Assembly: GCA_015491595.1 (NCBI GenBank)
Contig: WFVP01000227.1
Span: 1-5,511 of the forward strand
Length of the DNA stretch: 5,511 nt
Source: Anaerolineales bacterium
Lineage (GTDB): Bacteria; Chloroflexota; Anaerolineae; Anaerolineales; DRMV01
Direction: 5' to 3'
The notes below the pieces were generated by a model. That model saw only the letters and a program-made list of their open reading frames with translations, had not been told where the DNA came from and made no database searches. Within the stretch, counting starts at the first letter, position 1. The number at the start of each line of letters is the position of its first letter. The position numbers and the translations under genes are program-made. Positions 1 to 4,206 of this stretch are shown here, piece by piece.

Positions 1-856
1 CGCTCAACAGGGAAGATTCGGCCTCCAGGACGAAGATGTCCTCCAGGCCCTCGCCCAGCACGGGGAGTTCCTCTTCCCACTCTTCCATTTCTTCCGGTTC
101 GGGCAGGGTGACGACGTCGTCCGGAACCTGGTCCGGGGTGGGCCACTCGTCCGAGATATGGGCCGCGTAAGGGTCCATTTCGATGATGCGGTCCCAGTAG
201 CGCTGGGCTTCGTCCTCTTTACCTTGCTGGCGCAAGAGGCGGGCCATGACCCAGTTGGCCGTCCAGTGATAGGGCAGTACCCGCAGGAGGCGGGCGGCCA
301 TCTCCATGGCTCTCTGGTCCTGACCCACCCGCTCATACACTTCGCTTAGGAGGCCCATCAGGTCATAGCGCTTGGGATGTTCTTTCAACAAGGCCTCCAG
401 TTCCACAATGGCCTGCGGGTAAAGGCCGGCGCGTACGTAAATGCGGGCCAGGGTGGCGCGGGTGGGATGAATGCGCGGGGGCGCAACCCCTTCCCGCTCC
501 CGATAGAGACGCTGCAGTTCCTCCTGCACCAACAGATTGGAGGGCTGCACCTCAAAGGCCCGTTCCATGTGCCAGATGGCGGCCTCCAGGTCGCCTTCCT
601 CTTCTCGAATGATGCTCAGGGCCACGTGGGCCAGGAAGTCGTCCGGGACCGCGGAGAGCAAACGCAAGAAGATGTCCAGGGCGTTGCTATATTGCCGGGC
701 CTCCAGAAAGGCCTTACCCATCACCCGGTACGCGTCCAGATATTTGGGGAAGTGATAGAGCACATGGCGGGCCTGCAGAAAGGCCTTTTGATAGGATTCC
801 TGGGCAATCAAATCATCAATGTTGCGAATCAGCACTCGTAACGCCACCCTGGACAT
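1..856 (-). CDS. TPR-repeat protein (partial, C-terminus beyond left edge)
   Basis: An open frame of 285 codons runs from ATG at 856 to the window edge without a stop. The start is supported by a GAGGTG ribosome site four bases upstream and by a promoter just before it. The protein is helical and built of degenerate 34-residue tetratricopeptide repeats at about residues 19-52, 53-86, 87-120, 130-163, 164-197 and 198-231, with the usual small/large hydrophobic pattern and a Pro near each repeat end (for example FPKYLDAY, VPDDFLAH, VQPSNLLV, MDPYAAH). From about residue 235 the sequence becomes an acidic, Pro/Glu-rich tail (EPEEMEEWEEELP). No signal peptide or membrane segment is visible, so a cytoplasmic scaffold role in protein-protein contacts is likely. 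TPR proteins have no single reaction, and the partner is unknown. It is divergent from rpmF. CDS status is near certain; specific function is unknown. Confidence 0.9.
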   Translation of the reverse strand, partial: MSRVALRVLIRNIDDLIAQESYQKAFLQARHVLYHFPKYLDAYRVMGKAFLEARQYSNALDIFLRLLSAVPDDFLAHVALSIIREEEGDLEAAIWHMERAFEVQPSNLLVQEELQRLYREREGVAPPRIHPTRATLARIYVRAGLYPQAIVELEALLKEHPKRYDLMGLLSEVYERVGQDQRAMEMAARLLRVLPYHWTANWVMARLLRQQGKEDEAQRYWDRIIEMDPYAAHISDEWPTPDQVPDDVVTLPEPEEMEEWEEELPVLGEGLEDIFVLEAESSLLS

Positions 857-883
857 ATTACACCTCAGACCTGTTTTTTCATC

Positions 884-892
884 ATTATAACA
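884..892 (-). promoter_or_regulatory. Extended -10 promoter of the TPR gene
   Basis: The minus strand reads TGTTATAAT, an exact extended -10 element (TGn plus the TATAAT consensus). No good -35 hexamer lies 16-18 bases upstream, which is typical of extended -10 promoters. Transcription would start near 877, giving a leader of about 20 bases that contains the GAGGTG ribosome site (861-866). Confidence 0.75.
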
Positions 893-961
893 GAAGGCAA
901 AAAAGATGCTGTATCCGGCATGGCGCTGCCTGCATTATCTCTTTACCTCAGCCTGTGCATC

Positions 962-990
962 TTGACTTTCCGGAGCCGACCTTCTACAAT
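962..990 (+). promoter_or_regulatory. Sigma70-type promoter of rpmF
   Basis: TTGACT (962-967) and TACAAT (985-990) are separated by exactly 17 bases, each one mismatch from the housekeeping consensus. Transcription would start near 997, leaving a leader of about 68 bases before rpmF. This is the strongest promoter match in the window, which fits a ribosomal protein gene. Confidence 0.8.
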
Positions 991-1050
991 GGCCTCGGTG
1001 CTCGTTCTTGGGTTGTTTGGGCGAGCAAAGATGTGGTGAGTCTGTTTCGT

Positions 1051-1055
1051 GGAGG
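1051..1055 (+). promoter_or_regulatory. Ribosome binding site of rpmF
   Basis: GGAGG lies nine bases before the ATG at 1065 and fixes that start; no other in-frame start with a ribosome site is nearby. Confidence 0.8.
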
Positions 1056-1064
1056 TAAGGAACG

Positions 1065-1247
1065 ATGCCCCCTGTTCCAAAGAAGAAACTGCCCCGTTCG
1101 TATACCCGCCATCGTCGGGCTCAGTGGAAGTTGCGTGGTCCGAAATTGGTCAACTGTCCCAATTGTGGCGAGCCTCGGCTGCCCCATCGGGTGTGTCCCA
1201 ATTGCGGGCATTATAAGGGCCGCCAGGTCGTGGAGACGGGCGCATAG
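1065..1247 (+). CDS. rpmF: 50S ribosomal protein bL32
   Basis: A 60-residue basic protein of the usual bL32 length. It begins MPPVPKKKLPRSYTRHRRAQ, the typical VPK+K-x-S/R-x-x-+R start of the family, which binds 23S rRNA in the large subunit. The second half holds a zinc ribbon with two CPNC pairs (Cys31/Cys34 and Cys44/Cys47), so this is the zinc-binding (C+) form and not the cysteine-free paralogue some bacteria use under zinc limitation. It is a single-gene unit with its own promoter upstream and a hairpin terminator downstream. In many bacteria rpmF follows a yceD (DUF177) gene and precedes plsX/fab genes; neither is present here. Identification is firm. Confidence 0.97.
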   Translation: MPPVPKKKLPRSYTRHRRAQWKLRGPKLVNCPNCGEPRLPHRVCPNCGHYKGRQVVETGA

Positions 1248-1294
1248 GCTCTGCCGGGCCGCGGGGTCCCGGTTACCCATCGGCATTCCGCCCC

Positions 1295-1321
1295 AGGGGT
1301 GGCCCAGCGCCACCCCTTTTT
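1295..1321 (+). terminator. Intrinsic terminator of rpmF
   Basis: A perfect 9-bp GC-rich stem (AGGGGTGGC, 1295-1303, with GCCACCCCT, 1309-1317) closes a five-base loop and runs directly into five Ts (1317-1321). It ends the rpmF transcript 48 bases after the stop codon. The hisG promoter begins immediately after it, so the two transcription units are packed back to back. Confidence 0.85.
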
Positions 1322-1325
1322 GGTT

Positions 1326-1334
1326 TGGTATACT
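1326..1334 (+). promoter_or_regulatory. Extended -10 promoter of the his operon
   Basis: TGGTATACT is an extended -10 element (TGn) with one mismatch from TATAAT. The -35 position falls inside the rpmF terminator stem and is not consensus. Transcription would start near 1341, giving a leader of only about 14 bases: long enough for the GGAGG ribosome site but too short for a T-box, riboswitch or leader-peptide attenuator. Any regulation would then be by repressor, by read-through from rpmF, or by feedback on HisG. Confidence 0.6.
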
Positions 1335-1344
1335 TTCTCCACCC

Positions 1345-1349
1345 GGAGG
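1345..1349 (+). promoter_or_regulatory. Ribosome binding site deciding the hisG start
   Basis: GGAGG lies five bases before ATG 1355. An in-frame TTG at 1325 would add ten residues, but it overlaps the promoter and precedes the predicted transcription start, so ATG 1355 is preferred. Confidence 0.8.
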
Positions 1350-1354
1350 ACGCC

Positions 1355-2386
1355 ATGACCCTGCCCTGGCTCCAACGTCGACAAGGAGAGGTGCGACTCT
1401 CGCTGCCTTCGAAAGGCCGCCTGGCCCAGGCCGCGCTGGATTTCCTGGCCCGGTGTGGTCTGGAAGTCGAGCATCCCAATCCCCGTCAGTACCAGGCCCG
1501 TATTCCCGTGCTCCCCGAAATCCTGGTGCTCTTCCAGCGAGCCGCGGACATCGTGGTCAGCGTGCGGGAAGGTAGCGTGGATTTGGGCATCACCGGTCGG
1601 GATGTGGTGGAAGAGCGTCGGGGAGAAGGCAACGAAGTGCTCATCCTGCACGATGCTTTGGGGTTTGGTCACTGCGCGCTGACCCTGGCCGTGCCGGAAG
1701 CCTGGTCCGACGTGCATACCATGGCCGATTTGCGTTCCTACTGCCGCGAACATCTGGACCGCGCCCTGCGGGTGGCCACCAAGTTCCCCCGTCTGACCTC
1801 CCGGTTCCTGGCCCGGCATCAGGTCCCCCATAGCCTGGTCGTGGTGGAAGGGGCGCTGGAGACCGCGCCCTACATCGGCTATGCAGACGTCATCAGCGAT
1901 TTGGTCACCACGGGCCAGACCTTACGCGACAATCGCCTGCGTCCCCTGGAGGACGGGGTCATCCTGACTTCCCAGGCGGTGCTTATCGGCAACCGCGAGA
2001 ATCTCAAGCAGCGTGCTCGGGTGCTGGATGTGGCCCTGAGGTTGTTGGAGTACATCGAAGCCCGTTTGCGGGCCGAGGAGAACTATCTGGTCATTGCCAA
2101 CATCCGGGGGGAAAGCCCGGAAGCCGTGGCCCAACGGGTGCTGTCGCAACCCCATATTCGGGGCTTGCAAGGACCCACCATTGCCCCCGTCTTCTCCGCC
2201 CAGGAGCGGGGAACGACCTGGTATTCCATCTCCATTGTGGTACGCCAGGCCGACCTGCATCAGGCCATCCGGGAGTTGCGGGCCATCGGGGGCAGCGGTG
2301 TGATTGTCACGCCGGTGCGCTACATCTTCGAGGAGGAACCGCCCCGTTCGAAAGCCCTGTTGGACGCCCTTCAGGAGGAAGCCTGA
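1355..2386 (+). CDS. hisG: ATP phosphoribosyltransferase, long form
   Basis: First and committed step of histidine synthesis: ATP plus PRPP gives N1-(5-phosphoribosyl)-ATP. The 343-residue protein shows LSLPSKGRL (15-23) of the first catalytic lobe, VDLGITGRDVV (75-85), RVATKFPRL (139-147), and the PRPP-binding signature at about 169-190 (ET...YADVISDLVTTGQTL). After about residue 240 follows the HisG_C domain (NYLVIANIRG to GGSGVIVTPVRYIFEEE, 243-328), the ACT-like module that binds histidine in long-form enzymes. It is therefore expected to be a HisZ-independent, feedback-inhibited hexamer. Length is somewhat above the usual ~285-300 because of about 14 extra N-terminal and 15 extra C-terminal residues. 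It is first in the his operon; its stop is two bases before hisC. Function is certain; allosteric control is inferred from the domain. Confidence 0.96.
   Translation: MTLPWLQRRQGEVRLSLPSKGRLAQAALDFLARCGLEVEHPNPRQYQARIPVLPEILVLFQRAADIVVSVREGSVDLGITGRDVVEERRGEGNEVLILHDALGFGHCALTLAVPEAWSDVHTMADLRSYCREHLDRALRVATKFPRLTSRFLARHQVPHSLVVVEGALETAPYIGYADVISDLVTTGQTLRDNRLRPLEDGVILTSQAVLIGNRENLKQRARVLDVALRLLEYIEARLRAEENYLVIANIRGESPEAVAQRVLSQPHIRGLQGPTIAPVFSAQERGTTWYSISIVVRQADLHQAIRELRAIGGSGVIVTPVRYIFEEEPPRSKALLDALQEEA
2373..2378 (+). promoter_or_regulatory. Ribosome binding site of hisC
   Basis: AGGAGG, ten bases before ATG 2389, lies inside the last codons of hisG. This arrangement points to translational coupling of hisC to hisG. 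Confidence 0.75.
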
Positions 2387-2388
2387 CG

Positions 2389-3516
2389 ATGTCTTCGCTG
2401 CGCGCACATCTGCACCAGTTGCCGCCCTATAAGCCGGTGGAGCCCTACGACGTTCTGGCCCGAAGGCTGGGCCGGGACCCCGAAACGCTGGTCAAACTGG
2501 ACGCCAACGAGAATCCTTACGGTCCCCTTCCCCAGGTGCGGGAGGCCCTGGCCCACCTGGCCTACCCTCATATCTACCCCGACCCCGAAAGCCGCAGGCT
2601 GCGACAGGCCCTGGCCGAAACCTACGACCTGCCCATGGAGCACTTCTTCGTGGGCGCAGGGGCAGACGAACTCATCGAACTCATCATCCGGGTGCTTATG
2701 GACCCCGGTGACGTGTTGGTGGACTGCCCGCCCACTTTTGGCATGTACAGTTTCGTGGCACGAGTGTACAACGCGCGTGTGGTGGAAGTGCCCCGCAACC
2801 CCGATTTTTCCTTGCGGGTGGACGCGTTGATGGACGCGGTGCGGGTGTACCGGCCCAAGGTGCTCTTTCTGGCCACTCCGAACAATCCCGACGGTTCGCT
2901 GCTCTCCCGAGAGGTCGTGGACGCCCTCCTGGAGTTGCCCACGGTGGTCGTCCTGGACGAGGCCTATATCGAGTTCACCGACAACGGCGGCCCTCTGGGG
3001 GAAGGGAACAGCCGCATCCGGGAAGTTCCCCACCGAAAGAACCTGGTGGTGTTGCGCACCTTCAGCAAGGCCGCGGGCCTGGCCGGGTTGCGGGTGGGGT
3101 ACGGTGCTTTCCCCCTGTGGCTCACAGAAGCCTTGTGGAAGGTCAAACAGCCCTACAACGTGTCCGTCGCCGCCCAGGTGGCCGCGGAGGTCACCTTACG
3201 CCATCGGGAGGATTTGATTCCCATCGTGGAACGGCTGCGGGCCGAGCGGCAAAGGCTGTACGAAGCCTTGCAGACCGTGCCTTATCTGGAACCCTACCCC
3301 TCCCAGACCAATTTCATCCTGGTACGGGTCCGGGAGGGTTCCGCCCAGGCCTTGCGGGATTACCTGGCGCAGGAACACGGGATTCTGGTCCGGTACTTCT
3401 CCACGCCCGGACTCTCCGATTGCGTGCGCATCAGCGTCGGCCGTCCTGAGGATACGGACCGCTTGCTGGAGGCACTGGCTCAATGGACACCCCAACCCCT
3501 CGCCGCGCCCAGATAA
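2389..3516 (+). CDS. hisC: Histidinol-phosphate aminotransferase
   Basis: PLP-dependent fold-type I aminotransferase converting imidazole-acetol phosphate and glutamate to histidinol phosphate and 2-oxoglutarate. The protein has 375 residues, normal for HisC. Visible motifs: substrate-binding [10 protein letters not shown] (37-46), [10 protein letters not shown] (63-72), GAGADELI (89-96) of the PLP phosphate site, ATPNNPDG (162-169) with the PLP-contacting Asn, [10 protein letters not shown] (187-196) with Asp190 and Tyr193, [16 protein letters not shown] (224-239) with Lys227 as the Schiff-base lysine, and the C-terminal carboxylate-binding Arg347 in CVRISVG. All key residues are present. 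It begins two bases after hisG and overlaps hisB by 34 bases. The operon position favours HisC over related aromatic aminotransferases. Confidence 0.96.
   Translation: MSSLRAHLHQLPPYKPVEPYDVLARRLGRDPETLVKLDANENPYGPLPQVREALAHLAYPHIYPDPESRRLRQALAETYDLPMEHFFVGAGADELIELIIRVLMDPGDVLVDCPPTFGMYSFVARVYNARVVEVPRNPDFSLRVDALMDAVRVYRPKVLFLATPNNPDGSLLSREVVDALLELPTVVVLDEAYIEFTDNGGPLGEGNSRIREVPHRKNLVVLRTFSKAAGLAGLRVGYGAFPLWLTEALWKVKQPYNVSVAAQVAAEVTLRHREDLIPIVERLRAERQRLYEALQTVPYLEPYPSQTNFILVRVREGSAQALRDYLAQEHGILVRYFSTPGLSDCVRISVGRPEDTDRLLEALAQWTPQPLAAPR
3468..3472 (+). promoter_or_regulatory. Ribosome binding site of hisB
   Basis: GGAGG lies inside hisC, ten bases before the hisB ATG at 3483, and supports this overlapping start. 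Confidence 0.65.
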
Positions 3517-4085
3517 GCCGTGACACCCGGGAAACCCGGGTTCGGGTCGAGTGGAACCTGGATGGTCGGGGGCGCTTTCAGGGCGAGACGGGCATTGGTT
3601 TCCTCGACCATATGTTGGCGCAACTCGCGGTCCACGGGCTGTTCGACCTCACGGTGGAGGCTCAGGGGGACTTGCACGTCGATCCGCACCACACCGTGGA
3701 GGATGTGGCCCTGACCCTGGGGATGGCCCTGGACCGGGCCCTGGGGGAGCGCAAAGGCATCGTGCGCATGGGGTTTGCCTACGTCCCCATGGACGAAGCC
3801 CTGGCCCGGGTGGTGGTCGACCTCTCCGGGCGTCCTTATGTGGTCTTTCGGGTCCAGTGGCACACGCCCGCCGTGGGCGGGTTGCCCACGTCCCTCATCG
3901 GCCACTTCTTCCGTTCGCTGGCCACCACGGGTCGCATGAACCTGCACGCCCAGGTCCTGTACGGGGAGGATGACCACCATCAGGCCGAGGCCCTTTTCAA
4001 GGGACTGGCCCGGGCCTTGCATCAGGCCACCCGCCTGGACCCCCGACGCCTCAACACCGTGCCCAGCAGTAAGGGCACTTTGTGA
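3483..4085 (+). CDS. hisB: Imidazoleglycerol-phosphate dehydratase
   Basis: Manganese enzyme that dehydrates imidazole-glycerol phosphate to imidazole-acetol phosphate, the substrate of HisC encoded just upstream. The 200-residue, monofunctional form (no histidinol-phosphatase domain) shows R-x-T-x-E-T-x-V-x-V at the start, [10 protein letters not shown] (36-45), the first metal signature [14 protein letters not shown] (66-79; His69, His70, Glu73), LIGHFF (138-143; His141), the second signature [13 protein letters not shown] (161-173; His165, His166, Glu169) and the C-terminal SSKGTL. All metal ligands are intact. The N-terminal 34 bases are read in another frame from the end of hisC. All arginine codons are CGN, in sharp contrast with the gene on the other side of the hairpin cluster. 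It is the last intact gene of the operon in the window. Confidence 0.96.
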   Translation: MDTPTPRRAQISRDTRETRVRVEWNLDGRGRFQGETGIGFLDHMLAQLAVHGLFDLTVEAQGDLHVDPHHTVEDVALTLGMALDRALGERKGIVRMGFAYVPMDEALARVVVDLSGRPYVVFRVQWHTPAVGGLPTSLIGHFFRSLATTGRMNLHAQVLYGEDDHHQAEALFKGLARALHQATRLDPRRLNTVPSSKGTL

Positions 4086-4093
4086 ACTGAAGT

Positions 4094-4147
4094 AAGGAGG
4101 AAGAAATCGTGGTGTGGGGCGGTTACGCCGCCCCACACCACCGGTAA
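4094..4147 (+). other. Orphan Shine-Dalgarno and 12-codon mini-ORF
   Basis: AAGGAGG (4094-4100), nine bases after the hisB stop, is followed eight bases later by GTG GTG. This opens a frame of only 12 codons (VVWGGYAAPHHR) ending at TAA 4145-4147. The mini-ORF is simply the sequence of the first hairpin, so it is probably not a real peptide. It may be the start signal of a lost or displaced next his gene, or a chance purine run. Low confidence that it is translated. Confidence 0.3.
4109..4141. repeat. Hairpin 1: perfect 14-bp inverted repeat
   Basis: GTGGTGTGGGGCGG (4109-4122) pairs perfectly with 4128-4141 around the loop TTACG. On the plus strand it is followed by GGTAAAAAAAA, so it lacks the T tract of a terminator for hisB. 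On the minus strand it is followed by a pyrimidine-rich GATTTCTTCCTCC, a weak terminator tail at best. A stem this stable could still protect the 3' end of the his mRNA. Confidence 0.85.
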
Positions 4148-4194
4148 AAAAAAGAGATAATGTGCGCAGCGGCTTCACGCTGCGCACATTATCT
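4146..4194 (-). terminator. Hairpin 2: intrinsic terminator of the minus-strand gene
   Basis: AGATAATGTGCGCAGCG (4155-4171) and 4178-4194 form a perfect 17-bp stem with a six-base loop. Read on the minus strand, the stem is followed by C and then eight Ts (4153 down to 4146). It begins 13 bases after the stop codon of the convergent minus-strand gene (TAG at 4209-4207), which is the right place for its terminator. On the plus strand the trailing sequence (ACTCCTTTGG) is a poor tail. Confidence 0.8.
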
Positions 4195-4206
4195 ACTCCT
4201 TTGGTC

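Noticed and set aside
4..336. Minus-strand open frame of 110 codons in the left edge
   Set aside because: It is the +1 shadow of the TPR gene, whose own frame stays open for 285 codons and shows repeats.
1253..1273. Possible extra hairpin GCCGGG...CCCGGT after rpmF
   Set aside because: Only six pairs including a G-T pair with a large loop, and no tail; too weak to call an attenuator partner of the terminator.
955..1575. Plus-strand open frame of 206 codons overlapping rpmF and hisG
   Set aside because: It reads out of frame through rpmF, its terminator and the start of hisG, and has no ribosome site; a by-product of high GC.
1211..1831. Minus-strand open frame of 206 codons antisense to hisG
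   Set aside because: Antisense shadow of a confidently identified gene, with no family motif and no promoter or ribosome site that I could see.
3525..3541. Short hairpin ACCCGGG-AAA-CCCGGGT just after the hisC stop
   Set aside because: It has no T tract and encodes the conserved HisB start (DTRETRV), so protein constraint and GC content explain it.
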